Assembly: GCA_013400115.1 (NCBI GenBank)
Contig: VXBP01002796.1
Coordinates: 1 to 64,000 of the forward strand
DNA: 64,000 nt
DNA from: Rhinopomastus cyanomelas
Lineage: Eukaryota > Chordata > Aves > Bucerotiformes > Rhinopomastidae
Direction: 5' to 3'
Part shown: positions 32,501 through 47,500 of the stretch, piece by piece
Layout: every line of letters begins with the position of its first letter
Numbering within the stretch: position 1 is the stretch's first letter
Notes under the pieces: model-generated
The model's database searches: none
Told to the model about the DNA's origin: nothing
The model's input: the letters and a program-made list of their open reading frames with translations, nothing else
Made by a program: the position numbers and the translations under genes

Positions 32501-35500
32501 TGAGGTAGAGAACACCCCTCTCAGAGTCTACAAGAGCCAAGGGATGGTGGAACTGATGTAAAATGTTAAAATGGTGCTGAAAACACTGCTTAGCATTAAA
32601 CAGGAGATATCTGTGTATGTTTATATATGGAGGAAAGTAAAAAGACAGGCTTTACCTCTGTAAAAGCACCACAGTCCTTCATGAATTAACTGAATTAATT
32701 TTAGAAACAACTTTGAAAAACGAAGATAACCATGAATGAGTCTGCTTGTCTCAGTCACCTCGGGGTTGTATGTATCAGTGTATTAGAACTGGCCACGTGA
32801 AGTCCAAAGAGAGTCTGTCATTCAACTGAGTATCTGCTACTGCATCTGTTTTAAATTACTGCCCACGTGGACAGCCTTTCCTTGAGATAAGACACGTGGC
32901 TTTGTTTTCTAGCACAGGCTGACAGAAGAAATGAGCATCTACAGTCACCAGCCTTTTGTCATGTCTTTGCTGCTATCTAATTAAAACTCACCTGAAATAC
33001 CTGCACTTGCTGGAATTCTGACAAATTTATCCTCCTCAGAGAAGAACAAAAACCTCAGAATAAGGAAGCAGATAAACATCTACACAAATCACAAACATCA
33101 CTTGTAACACATCAGTATCCTGAGACGTTTAAAACCTGCCTGGATGTGTTCCTGTGCGACTTGGTCTAGGTGGTCCTGCTCTGGCAGGGGGATTGGACTG
33201 GATGATCTTTTGAGGTCCCTTCCAATCCCTGATGTTCTGTGATTCAGTGATTTTAGGTTTGTAACTTCACTGGCACATGGACCAGTCTCAGATTTGTTCT
33301 TGTCACCTCAGCTTACAGCACATGTAGTGATCTGTATCTCTCCAAACTAGCAGACATAAAGAGATGTCAGAAATTGTGAGAGAGAACAGTAACAATAATA
33401 ATGAAATAATAATGAAAGATTATCTTAGATCATGATTCCCTTGATTCTTAAGACAGATTAGCTTTGGTCTGAAGTCTGACGAGCATCTGCTTCTCATGCT
33501 GCTGCAGCTGTGGTTAAAGATGATTACTTCTCTTTATTACTGTTTTGGGCCTGCAGGGACTTCTTGGCTCTGATTTTTCTCAGTAACTTCATTATGATGA
33601 AAAATTTGTAAACAGCCTTTTGGACACAAGAATGAGCACATTCTGTACGAGTTCCTTCCTTCTCCAGTAATCCGCTTAAGGCTGCGACCTTAACTCCCAA
33701 CATTTTGCTGTAGTAAAGAGATTTTAAAAATAGATAAACATTTATTTACTTACCAGTGCAAATTCATGCGATACTCTTCCATCTGGAGGCAGTCTAGCTC
33801 CAAAGCCTAAAGCTGGGAACATTTTGTCACTATCATAGTCCTGAATTATTTCACCAACTGCTTTCAGTGCCATGCCGTAAGCGTTCAGCTGATAGGGGTT
33901 CATGTAGTGCAGCGAAGTAGGCTGCGAGGGGTTACCTGTTGAAGCAAGTTGATTAAAACTGAATCACCTCAACTTTTCTGTTAAACAGGATTGAAATTGA
34001 AGAAAACAGAAACTGAAAAGGAGACATCACAAAAAGAAAACAAACTTGTTTACTAAATACATGACTGGTTGCATCAGGTAATAACTTCATGATCTGAATG
34101 CATTTGCAACAGCAGTAGTTGTAAACTTTCACGGTGCTGAAGAAGCAGCAAGAAGTGGTGATTAGACTTGTAAATTTGTGCCATTTTATCACATGGTTAT
34201 GAGTTTTAGGATGAAATTTGCAGGAGTATTACTGCATTCTGAAATCAGTTTTGGAGCAGGATCAGAACTTCTCTGCTTCACCCCACTTGAGCTTCTCTAC
34301 ACCCGAGTTTCCATTTTCTGCCTCTTTCAGTGGGGTCATCGAAGTCAGCCAGTTTATCCCAGCAACAATAAATCCAGAACAGAAGAAGTAATCAGAAAGC
34401 ACACAGACATCTGCAAACTGCTCTTACTTATTAAATCTTATAGAGAGATCTTTTCCAATTGCTGTATGTTCTGCTTGCCTTGCTTTCCTGGATAGGAATT
34501 GGCCACTAGTCCATGGCTCACCAGGAAGGAATTCTGATTCCAGGTGTTGCCAGACATAAAGATAATCATTAATACGATTAAATTAAACAGAATACTGATA
34601 CAGATACACACACACAGATACATGTAAAACTGAACACAGCACATATAGACGAGGTGTTTATTCTTACCATTTGAGGCTGTGAAATCAATAGCTACTGTGA
34701 AGTTGATTTGGGTTCTGTGGGAAAAACAAATATAAGTGTTATGAGTATCTCCACCGTTAATGTGAAAAACTAAGCAAGAGAGAAGACTGTGGCCAAACTG
34801 TAGGACACTGACTTTCTAATATGGGAAATAAACATTGTCCAGGATTGGGAGGGACCTCGAAAGATCAACTAGTCAATCCCCCTGACACAGCAGGATCACC
34901 TAGACCAAGTCATACAGGAACACATCCAGGTGGGTCTTAAATTTGTCTCCAGAGAAGGAGACTCCACAACTCCCCTGGGTAGCCTGCTCCTGTGCTCCAT
35001 CATCTAGTCCAATCCCATCACCAATGAACCGACACTGCTCATCAGTGATGGTGTGATGGCTGCGTCTCGGTTACTGAGTCACGCATGGAGCACCTTGATC
35101 ATAACAACTGGGGAGACTCGAGGCTGTGAATGCTTGTCCTCTCCTCCATTTTCTCATTCCCACCACACTGGAGCACTCAGATTTGCATTTCATCGCCTGC
35201 TCTGTTTAATACATGTTGTGTTGCTGCTGAGATGGTGGGGGACTTGGGAGGAGAACTGCAGTGAGCTGTGGGTACTTCAGCCTTTTTTCTTTTCCCTCAC
35301 TCAAGCTCTTCAGTTTCCCTGTTCACCCACTTTTCTCTTGAAAAGGAGATAATGACTGTGCTAAGAAATCTGTGGCAGTGGCAAGGGTTGGGAAGTGCAG
35401 CAGTGAAGACGAAAGCACTCTAGTTTTGTCCTAGACCCAGTTGCACAGGAACACATCCAGGCAGGTTTCAAATGTCTCCAGAGAAGGAGACTCCACCATC

Positions 35501-38500
35501 TCCCAGGGCAGCCCCTTCCAGGGCTCTGTCACCCTCACTGCGAAGAAGTTCCTCCTCATCTTGATGTGGAACCTCCAATGTTCCAGCTCACACCCATTGT
35601 CCCTTATCCTACCGTTAGATGACACTGAGAAGAGCCTGGCTCCATCCTCCTGACACTCACATTAATGAGGTCACCACTCAGTCTATAAAGATGGTATTTT
35701 ATTTATTTGCTAAATAAATCATTGTTTCATATGGGTCAGTTGTTAGCGATGAGTTACCATCAACACCTGTTGGAGTGTAGTGTAGGGGAAAGGGACTTCA
35801 GGGTCCTGGTGGACAACAAGATGACTATGAGCCAGCAATGTGCTCTTGTGGCCAAGAGGGCCAACAGCATCCTGGGGTGGATTAGAAGAGGGGTGGTTAG
35901 CAGATCAAGAGAGGTTCTTCTCCCCCTCGACTCTGCACCGGTGAGACCACACCTGGAGTATTGTGTCCAGTTCTGGGCTCCTCAGTTCAAGAGGGATGTG
36001 GAGCTTCTGGAGAGAGTTCGGCGTAGGGCAACGAAGATGACAAAAGAGGTGGAGCACCTCCCTTATGAGGAGAGGCTGAGGGAGCTGGGTCTCTTTAGCT
36101 TGGAGAAGAGGAGACTGAGGGGTGACCTCATTAATGTCTACAAATATTTGAGGGGTGGGTGTCAGGAGGATGGAACTGGGCTGTTCTCAGTGTCATCTAG
36201 TGATAGGACAAGGGCCAATGGTTGTAAGCTAGAACATAGAAGGTTCCACATCAACCTGAGAAGGAACTTCTTCCCAGTGAGGGTGACGGAGCACTGGAAC
36301 AGGTTGCCCAGACTGTTGATCTAGATGATCTTTCGAGGTCCCTTCCCATCCCTAATGCTCTGTGATTCTGTAATGTTCTGTGTTTCTGTGATTCTAATCT
36401 AACAGTATATTTTGGTTAGTCCAATTTTCACTGGTCATTAGTCAACATCAGTGTTTTAGTACCAACACCAATCCCAACACAATATGGAACATTTTATGGA
36501 ATTATATGGAACATTAAATTCCATAATTTATGTCAGTAATTAAGAGCAGGTTTTGCCTACAGCCTCTAAATGAGGAAACAACACAGTTCTCTATCACTAA
36601 TACTTAGACTCATCACATGCAACGTACATACACTAACTATTAGCAAACTACAACGAGATTGTGAAGACAAGAAAGGTTTGTTCCTAAACACATACCCGCC
36701 TTTAATATAGTCAAGGAATGAAACTTCTGTTTCAATGAGGAAGGAAAGCAGTGTTACCTGAAAGCAAATAAAAGAGAGTCCAAGATGAATTATCATCTCC
36801 TGATTGCAGTAAAGACATAAGCACAACATTTTTGGAGTTCTAGCATTAACGCCTCAATTCCTACAACATTAGGGGAACAAGAGGATTTAAAACAAGAACA
36901 TTTTTAAAGCAGCACTTCTTGAAAGGGGAGAGACAGATTTCAAAGTTTATGACAATTGTTTTGGATTTGGGAGGGGGGTTAAAGCAAGAAGAAAGGGATG
37001 TAACACTGCATTCATCAGTTATCAGAATATATTAATGTATTCTGATCACTGAGTGCTAGGTGGACATTAGAATATTAATAATCAGTACTAACAGGTAAAT
37101 GCAATTTTTGCCCTTCTGTACCCTAAGCCAGATTTCATAACTACAATTTGGAGTATATTTGCTTTTAGTACTGATTTATAGTCATAACTTTTCATAAATT
37201 TCTGATTTGTTAGTTTAACAGGATTTTATTTTAACACACTAAATTGTAGGAAAACGAATACGTCAGTGAAAAATAAATTCTAAAAGAAAACAGACCTTGA
37301 ATGGCAAATTTTCATGGACAAGTTGCTTCTGACTACTTTTAGCAATTTAAAGCAGAGGTACAAAAGAAGTGTTTCTTTTTCTATTAATGGACAGACTTAA
37401 ACAAGAATGTGAAAATGGCAAAACATTCCTTCAAGGCTAGAGTTCAGACTGAAATTAACCCTTCTAACTTCAGGGGGAAAAAACCCCACATGCTAGATGC
37501 ATTTTCAAACAAACATATCTTATATCTGATTAGGTTTTCCACCACACAATCCTTCACATTTATCTTCGTTTTTGGTAAAGTGTTTGAACATCATGGATGA
37601 CAGAACATGGAAGCTGAGAAAATGCTGAAGGGAATTACCTGTACTGCTAGTAAACTGTTCATAAAACAGGACACGGAATACAAACAAAAGGACATTAAAC
37701 TCTCATCCCAAACTGCACTAACAGATCCTTCAGTGTAAATTACAAAAACCCATTCGTAATAAAAACTGTTGGCTCTTCTTTGTTTATCCATGACAAGTAC
37801 TAGCTATTACTGATCCTAGCTGAGCATTGAAAAGGAAACTCAATTTCTAAAAGTTTAAGTATGTCCAGATAAAAATTAGAAGTGTTCAGTTCAATTTAAG
37901 AATTTGCCTGATACTTTGGTATAACTCTCTTTGAAAAGCACTTGCAACTGAACAGCACTCTTCAAATTTAAAAAACAACAAACCCAGAAAACAAATGCTT
38001 TATAACATCACAGAAGTTTCTATTCTAATCCTGTAAAATTACAGGTCTACACTCTGTTTCAAGAGAAAATAGAAGTATCTAGCAACATAAAATATGTTTA
38101 CTTACTGTTCCAGAATTAACATACTTTTTCTTTTTTCCTTTTTTCTTTGGATTTATTACCTAGAAACACAGATACAAATATGAAATGAATTAGCTTAATA
38201 AATCTAAGTGTTACGATACTTTCAATGCAGGAAGTAGTCTATTTTCAGTGGAGTCTAAATTTACTCAGCATCCTGTTTACTTATGCACCTCAATGCTGTG
38301 ATACACGAATATTTGGAAGCCAGTCAATTCATCTTCTACTAGGTGAGCCAGTACTCTTATTTGCATTTGACAAACAGGGGATTAGGGCAGCAAAGGTGAG
38401 AGCTGTCATTAAATCTGAGTGCAGAGTGAAATTCTGCTTTAAATTTTCACAAGGTTCTGCATATTTCTGCATTCTGGTTTTCAGTGTACTGTCACGACTT

Positions 38501-41500
38501 CATCTCACAAAGCCCATCTTCACACACCAGTTATTCCTTTCCCATCTTCTCCTCAGTGTTATCTGAGATAAAGAAGAGTTGTGGTTCTACTCCAAGCTTC
38601 TGTATTTGGTGCAGTAACAGGATGTAGGTAACAGGAAGATGGACAATACAGTGATAGAATAGAAACTAGCCAGTAATTCCATTAAAATGGCACAGACCAT
38701 CACATAACTGTCATGGAGGAGTTGTGGGTGCTCAGCGCACTGCCCATACAGAAGAATTCTGCATCATAAAGCAAGAACAGTGCCCTTGAACATTCTGAAC
38801 TCATATCCATTAAATTTTTCACTGCAGCCACCAACACAAATCATTTCCCTTCTGAATACCTACACATTCCATTGGCACGTCTCAGGCAAGTTTGACTACA
38901 TACAGACTAACATAGGATCATTAGGGATTGGAAGGGACCTCGAAAGATCATCTAGTCCAATCCCCCTGCAACAGCAGGATCACCTAGACCAAGTCACACA
39001 GGAACACATCCAGGTGGGTCTTGAATATCTCCAGTGAAGGAGACTCCACAACCTCCCTGGGCAGCCTGTTCCAGTGCTCTATCACCCTCACTGTGAAGAA
39101 GTTCCTTCTCAGGTTGATGTGGAACCTCCTGTGTTCCACCTTACAACCATTGCCCCTCATCCTATCACTACATGACACCAAGAACAGCCCAGTGCCATCC
39201 TCCCGACACCCACCACTCAAATATTTATAGACATTAATGAGGTCACCCCTCAGTCTCCTCTTCTCCAAGCTCCCTCAGCCTCTCCTCATAAGAGAGGTGC
39301 TTCACCTCCTTTATCATCTTTGTTGCCCTACGCTGAACTCTCCTCCCCAGGCCTGTAGTGCACTAGGCCTTGGCCCAGTGATCCAGCCTGTCTAGGCCCC
39401 ACTGCAGAGCCTCCCTACCCTCAAGCAGGTCGACACTTCCACCCAGCTTGGTGTCATCTGCAGTCTTACTAAGGGAGCACTCTGTCCCCTCATCCAAATC
39501 ATTGAGAAAAGCGTTAAACAAGAGCAGCCCCAGTACCGAGCCCTGGGGACACCACTCACAACTGGCTGACAACTGGATTTAACTCCATTGACCACAACTC
39601 TTTGGACTTGGCCATCTAACCAGGCTTTCACCCAGCAAAATGTATACTCCGTTGAAATCTTTGTCACTCAAATGCTATAAAATATTTAAACAATTTTGCC
39701 TGAAAATGGGACAAATACTAATAGAAGTCTTCTAAAGGCTTTTTCCCCCCAAACAAAATAAAAATCAGATATTGTGTTCCTCGCACACTGCTGAACACTC
39801 GTGAACTGTAAAGCACAAACAGCCAACATCTATTTGAGGCCCTCCCAAACAGGCTAAATGAGAGGGACCCTTTCCCCCCAGTATGCCAGTTACCCAGTAT
39901 GTATTCTTCAAACCTTTCACCGCCTTACACACAAACCCTTTAATACTTAAAAAAATCCCCCCCAACCCAAATAAACAACTCAGTAATTCTGGTTGACCCA
40001 GAATCTTAGCCAGAAAAAGGAATATGACTATTGCCCTGGAAAGGGAGATAAAGGTAACAGACTGTCTTCTTTCCCTGCAGGGATTCATTCACAACTCTCC
40101 AGAATCTAGTGGTCAGACACGAGCGGCATATTTCTTGCCAGCAGTCATTACATGCCAAAAAGGAGCTGCATCTGAACCTTCTGCTTCACATAATGTGACA
40201 ACTGGCTCCTTAAGAATTGCCAGGAAAAGCACTAGAGCTTGGAGCGAAACATCATGGGAAACAAGGTACCTACTTGTGATCAAAGATTAATTAAATCAAA
40301 GCCTTTCTCTCTCCTACAGTTCCAGGTACTATAATTATAACACTCAGGTGCTTTTCCCCTCCCTTCCCCTTAAATTTCAGATAACTTTATAAATAAACCA
40401 ACATTTTTTAGCATCTGAAAGTCTAACGGCCCTGTAGTGACCTAGGAAGCTACAGGAGATTTTATTTTTATTTTACTCTATTTTACTTTACTCTATTTTA
40501 CTCTATTTTACTTTACTCTATTTTACTCTATTTTACTTTACTCTATTTTACTTTATTTTACTTTACTCTATTTTACTCTATTTTACTTTACTCTATTTTA
40601 CTTTATTTTACTTTACTCTATTTTACTTTATTTTACTTTATTGTCAGTTGAAAGGAGCTTGTTAAAGCAACATTTCGAATCTGAAAATACAGGACACCGT
40701 GACACAAGGGACAGCCAGATATCCTGTCCTGTAATCCTATTCACCCAAAAGAATTCCTGGAACATGAAAGACATTCTTCTCTTGGGCTTCCAGATTCCAT
40801 CTTGGCTACTCATCCGTGTTGCGAGAGTGCCCTGACCCAGTGAAGACAATTCATTCTCTCTCCTGGTGTGGCAACAGAATATTGTGAACATATTTGCACC
40901 AGAAGAGGAAAAAAAGTTGGGGGGTGAGTGGGAAAAGGTGCCTGGGGCAGGGAAACGCCTGCAAGCACTGCTGGGCAGGCAGCTGCTGTTTTGTCTTTAA
41001 ATCCTTTCTTTACTTTCTGTTAATAAAATTTCTCTTCTTCTTGTACTGTAGTGTTCATTGCTGGTTACTCTGTGTGCTTTGGTGACACTGAGAAATCCAG
41101 ATCACCATGAAATAATCAAAACCAGAACACTTCTGTATATTAGAAATAGAAAATTCTAAAAAGTACCAAAGTTTAACGGCAGTATTCCAAGACCAATGAA
41201 GGGCAGCTTAAGGAGAAACAAGAACCTACACACCATACAGGAAAAAACCTCCGGATAGGCTTGTCATCTCCTTACTACAAAGGCCACCTTTCCATTAAGA
41301 ACCACAGAACATGAGGGGTTGGAAGGGACCTCGAAAGATCATCTAGTCCAATCCCCCTGCCACAGCAGGACCACCTAGACCAAGTCGCACAAGAACACAT
41401 CCAGGCAGCACTTTGTTCTCAGAGACATCACGCATGCAAAAACGTTATGCCTTAAACTCGTGGTACAAATACAGAAGCTGAGCTAAATTCTCCAAAATGA

Positions 41501-44500
41501 AGGCAACTTCTTACAAAAGACACATTGCCACCTTCCCTATCATTACCCCAGGCACTTTGGCAGATGCGGTGTCTTCCTGGTTTGTACACAAAGACGGATA
41601 CTACCATCTTTGGGTGACAACTACAGCTACAGCTCAGATTGTACCTGTCCAACTCAGGAGTTTTCTTGTGTTGTATGAATGCTCATACCCAGAAATGAAC
41701 AACAACCACAAAAAGGAGAATGGATTGACAAAGACAACAAAGCAGTCAGGTTCAAAACAAACCAAAGAAGACACTTTCCAAGTGTCAGTAAGTGTAAGAA
41801 CTACCTTAGAGACAGTGAAAGTGTACGTAATCCACAGAGTTTGTCTACGAGCATGTGAGAGATGGAGGGGGCTAAAAAGCCTCAACATGAATGGCTGGAC
41901 ATGTCCATACGTATGTGAAAATGCAATAGCATCCATTTTCATTAATGTCTACAAATATTTGAGGGGTGGGTGTCAGGAGGATGGAGCTGAGCTACTCTCA
42001 GTGTCATGTAGTGACATGTACATGTTCCAATGTAAGCTGGAACATAGAAGGTTCCACATCAACCCGAGAAGGAACTTCTTCCCAGTGAGGGTGACAGAGC
42101 ACTGGAACAGGCTGCCCAGGGGGGTTGTGGAGTCTCCTTCACTGGAGATGTTCAAGGCCTGCCTGGATGTGTTCCTGTGTGACTTGGTCTGGGTGATCCT
42201 GCTGTCTCAGGGGGATTGGACTGGATGATCTTTAGAGGTCCCTTCCAATCCCTAATGATTCTATGATTCACATGGGAATACACAGGTCCCTGGAGTACAT
42301 GCATCACTTCCATGTGAAAATTGCTACTCTTGAGCCCCTGCAGGGAGCATATGTTCATGGCAACGCTGCTCAAACTGAGCAGATCACTTGTTCCCAAACA
42401 GCTCCTCCACATCAGTACCACAAACCAGCTGTGGGGTTTTGTGCAAGTGCATCAAGAACGTAGATCATCAGAACAGTGAATTATGTGCTTTGGAACTGTT
42501 GCTTACTTAAGCACTAAGTTACTGCTGGGTGAAAAAGGAACAGTAAAAGGAAACACAGGGCAATCAGGCAACTATAAACTATAAATTACCTATATTACCT
42601 AAATTAGGGGTAATACTTCCTGGCTTTTGTACACACAAAGGAGATGGAACTTGAAATACTCAACACTGTTCTCCCAAGGGAAATAAACCAATTCCTTTTA
42701 CAGGAATCCTGGAAGACAGCTCCAAGTACATGATGCAACAAGAGCGCTGTCATGTAACACAGACCTAGACAAGGCATAAAGTAGTGTCATGGGTTGAAAA
42801 ACCCAGATGACATTTTGGCCAAACTTTTTTAAGCTAAATTGTAAAGGGAGGGTTTAAGAAAACCAATTATGCGTTCGCAGACAATCAAACAACTTGCTCA
42901 AGGTCAGGGAAAAAAGGCACCAAAACACTTTAATTCACCAGAATTAAAACCCCCACATAGAAGACACACATACAAACACATGGGGATTCATCACAATGCC
43001 CTTACATAACTGACCCCAAAACTTAATTTCTGGGAAAAAATGGATAAGAGACTTCCAAAACAATTTGTTTTCTGAAGCCAGTAATTGTCTGACTTCTCCC
43101 TGAATCTCACTGTCAATGGACAACTTGAGAGTTAGCTCAGTCCATAGTTCCGAAAATAGTGGCTCCAACAGTCAAATTTCCTACCTGTGGTCCTAAAATG
43201 ATCATGACCATGTTATATAAGTACCAGAAATAACCATTAGACTAAGACAATCTAGGCAGAATTTACTCACTCACATGCTGCATAACTCTAACTCACCTGT
43301 ACCACGTCTGCACATCCACAGTATCTAAATCACAGAATCACAGAACATTAGGGACTGGAAATGACCTCGAAAGATCAACTAGTCCAATCCCCCCTGCCAA
43401 AGCAGGACCTCTCCTACCAAGTTACAGTGCTACACACTGCTACCCACTGATGATGAAATTTCTTGGATTTATGAAAACATAAGATGAAGTTTAACACTTC
43501 AGACTATAATATATTTCCTTAGGAAGTGTCTGCAGACACTTCTTCATGAGATTTGAATTTTTTTTTCTCCTATTGCATCTCCTTATTTAAGACAATTTGA
43601 AATTCCGTGATACATTATTTCTCATTCCAGACTCAGATTAATCTGGAATATTAATTTACAAATGAACTTCTAACACGGAAGTCTTAATGCATAAAATTAT
43701 TTCTTTTTAGTCAATGTTTTTTTGTCCAAATCTGGGCACAGCCGGCTCCTGTGTCTTTAAGAGCTCCTTCTTGAAGAAAGTCCAGTCTTCCAGGATCCCT
43801 TTGTCCTCCAGGACTGTACACCAAGGGAATTCCTCAACTAATGTTCTAAACAAGTTGAAGTCTGCCCTTCAGAAGTCTGTGGTGATAGTTTTGCTGCCCC
43901 CTCATTTACTTGTCCAGGCATTGAGAACTCTATCACTTCATGGTCACTAAGCCAAAAACAACTTCTAACCACCACATCCCCCACCAGTCCTCCTTGCTTG
44001 TAAACAACAAGTCCAGAAAGGCCCTTCTCCTGTTTGGTTTGCTTACCAACAGCATCAGGAAGTTATCTTCCACACATTCCAGGATACTCCTGGGCTGTTT
44101 CCCCTCTGCTGTATTATATTTCCAGCAGATGTCTGGTAAGCTGAGGTCTCCTTCAAGAACAAGGGCTTGTGATTTTGAGGCTTCTGACAGTTCTCTATAG
44201 AACAACTCATTAACCTCCTCAGGTGGTCTATAACAGACTCCCACCAGGACATCCACCTTATTGGCCTTCCACAACTTTACCCATAAACATTCCTTTAGAC
44301 TGTCACACTTGTTGATTTCCATGCTGTCCAAACACTCTCTCTGATTCTAAAAATCAGAAACGAGATTCTAATTTTTACAGAAAGATGGTAACTGACCACT
44401 TGAAAAACCCCACTAATAAGTAAGCTAAACTCTGCCGTTTGTAAGCCCTGCATTAAAACTCTCAAGATCTTAAAAGTCTGCTCTTCAGATCAAAGGCGTG

Positions 44501-47500
44501 TGACTCTGCATCTAATATATGAATCATCAGATGTTCTCAGGACAGGAGAAAACCGCTTACAACACATGTAACAGTTGGAAAAAGAAGAAATAAGTGACAA
44601 ATGGTTCATACACAACTGAGGGTAACTCAATATTTGATCCAAGTTATGTTACATCAACCCACTCCTCTTGTCCTATCACAGGCCAGTGTGCCTATACATG
44701 CAAACATACCTACTTGTCTTTACATCTTTTTATGAAGCAACGCTCCTGGATTTTCTAGTCATCTTTATAAAAGGTTATTTAAAGTGTTAAACAACCCCCA
44801 AGTTTGGTTTTGACAGGAAGATTTCACCAGTTTTCCATGAAAACATTAGAAGTGTTCTCATTTATTTCCTGAAGGTGAGCAAACACAAAACTTACCTCAT
44901 ACACATTGAACTGAGACTGCCCTCTCGACAGCTCTCTGTAACTCGTTGTGAATTCCCCGATGAAATCATGGCTGCATAGAAGCAAAAAATCCAATCAAAT
45001 GTACATAATTTCATAATTTAAACACATTTTTATGAAAAAGAGAAGCACAGTCAATATGAATGGACACCCAAGACAGGAGCAACAGCAAAATACATAATTT
45101 GCTTTAAAAACTTTATTTCTTCCTCTGTTGTATGCTCACTGTTAATAATAGAAATTTGGAGACCAAAAGTATTAGCTTAAGGCTTTCCGATAGCTTCTGC
45201 TGCACAATAAGGAACAGGCTGTAAATTAGTGATCTGACCTCAGTCTTCTGAAAGAGTAAGCTTACAGAATCTGAAAAACCAGTTGGCTGTCAAAGACAAC
45301 CACTGGCACCACAGACTCTGAACTGTGCATAAGACTACGCAAGAGAAAAGAACAAGTTTTAAGAGTGTGGAAGGAGAAACTGAATCCAGAAAAGGCTACT
45401 CCTGCCAATTTGTGTAGTGTGACATGGAATTGCACTTGTAATGGGAAAACCTAATGCTTATTTCAGTTGCTGTGCTTGCTCATCTGTGAGAAGAGAAGAA
45501 ATCCACTGAAGCTACTCAGCTGATGGTATTGGACTCCACTGGAAATAAGATCACAACACAATACTAAAGCTGTGGTTGTCAAGCTTCTCCTTTCCAAGTT
45601 CTCTTCCTGTCCTAAGAATATACTCATGAATATACTCATCACCCCTGTCCTGTCATCCATGTTTAAAACTCCTTTGTCTACTCTTAACCAGGGAGTGGCA
45701 AGCTGCCAAGAAGCCATTGTGAGCAGGATGGCCAGGGGTGGGGTGGTGGATGAGGTGTAGCTGAGAAAGGCAGGTGGGGTCTGCGAGCTGGAGCACAGAA
45801 GCCACATGGTTGCCAGCAGTGACTGAAATGCACATTCATACCTCAGAAAGATATCTGGAATGGAAGGCACCACAGAGGCTACACAACTACCAGCAGTCCT
45901 GAGACCTCTACCCCTCCCAGTTGATTTTTCCTCACTGCTGCTCCTGCTCCCATTCCTCCCTGCACCATCTCCCTCTGTTTTCACAGCTATTCCCTAACAA
46001 AGCGTTGTAACTCCTTCATGCTCTGCTTCCACATCTGGTGAGCCACAGAACTAACTTTGCTACCTTCCTTTCAATGGAGACTAGAACAGAACGCCAATGT
46101 TTTGCAGCTGTTACCTGTAAAACTTTATTTTTAGGAAATATGGCACATATTCAATTAAGCCATAAATTCAACCCCAAATTTAAAGAAAAATGAATGTTGC
46201 ATGGAGAAGGAAAAAGGGAAAAAACCCATAGGATCATGAAATTTCTTTCTTGATTTATTCCTAATAGAATGAAATTTAAAAAAGCCTACCCCCAAATATA
46301 AATCTACTTTCTGAAAACAGCATGAATTAACAAAATATGTAAACCAAACAGTTAAAGGTCTCATTCATCACATTAATGCTTATGAAATAAGCTAAAAATC
46401 CCATAGGAAAGATCTAGAAATCTGATAGAGTGAAAATACTCCTGATTACTCAGATTCAGAACACTCATCCAGTCTGGAGATTTTGAAATCACTTCTGAGA
46501 AAGGCAAAAACTTTTCTTCAGAAACATGTTTTGGAGGCACCATCACCCGTCATTAAATGCCATCCACATGGCAATGACTACTTAATCAGAACAGAGGAAG
46601 TTCCTTTCAGATAGTTGTAGAGAGCGATGAGGTCTCCCCTAAGCCTGCTCTTCCTCAAACTAAACAGCCCTAACTTGATGTCTTTTCATAAGATGTATTC
46701 TCCAGGCCCTTCACCTCTTCTGCCCTCGCTCTAGCACCTCGATGTCTCCCTTTTACTGAGATGCCCAAAACTGGACTTGTTCTACAGACCAATTCTAATA
46801 AACAAATTCTACAGACAAATTCTACTACCATGATTTGCAAGTACTGTTCCTAACCATAGCATGGGAGAAGGTTAAACATTTTTTAAAAGAACAAGAGGTT
46901 CTGATTCTTTTCCTGTCTTATTTTTAAATAAAAGGAATTCTACCTCGTTTGTCAAAATAAAGGCAATTTGAAAGGCTAATTTATTCAGGAAAAAAGGTAC
47001 ACTTAATACAGATGGCAAGCTTGAAGAGCAACAGATTGTCCTTCCTTAATTTAGTAACAGAACTTCCATCTATATTCTAACATCCTCTTTCTAGCAACAG
47101 AGACATTTAAAATCCAGTTCTTCCAACTCTAGGGTTTCTAGCAATGTTTTGGTGAAGACAAGCGTGGAAATGAACACTCAAACCCAATCTGAAATCATGA
47201 TCATCAATAGGTACTTTCTACATTGCAATATATTGGCAACCAGCAAGTAGCAATTGCAGGCTCATGCATTTCAGTAGACTTGAAAAGCAATGGTTTATGA
47301 GTCACAGAACATTAGGGATTGGAAGGGACCTCCAAAGATCATCCAGTCCAATCCCCCTGCCACAGCAGGATCACCTAGACCAAGTCGCACAGGAACACAT
47401 CCAGGTGGGTTTAAAATGTCTCCAGAGAAGGAGATTCCACAATCTTTCTTCAAAACCAGATTATAAAATGGCATATTAATCTCTTCATACAGGCACAGTG

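Noticed and set aside
41497..42228. A 243-codon plus-strand frame
   Set aside because: The second half is CR1 ORF2 and the first half is unique intron joined by chance; not a fusion gene.
45463..45984. A 173-codon minus-strand frame in the gene's direction
   Set aside because: No copine homology, no fitting splice phase and no known domain; the neighbouring copine exons join perfectly without it.
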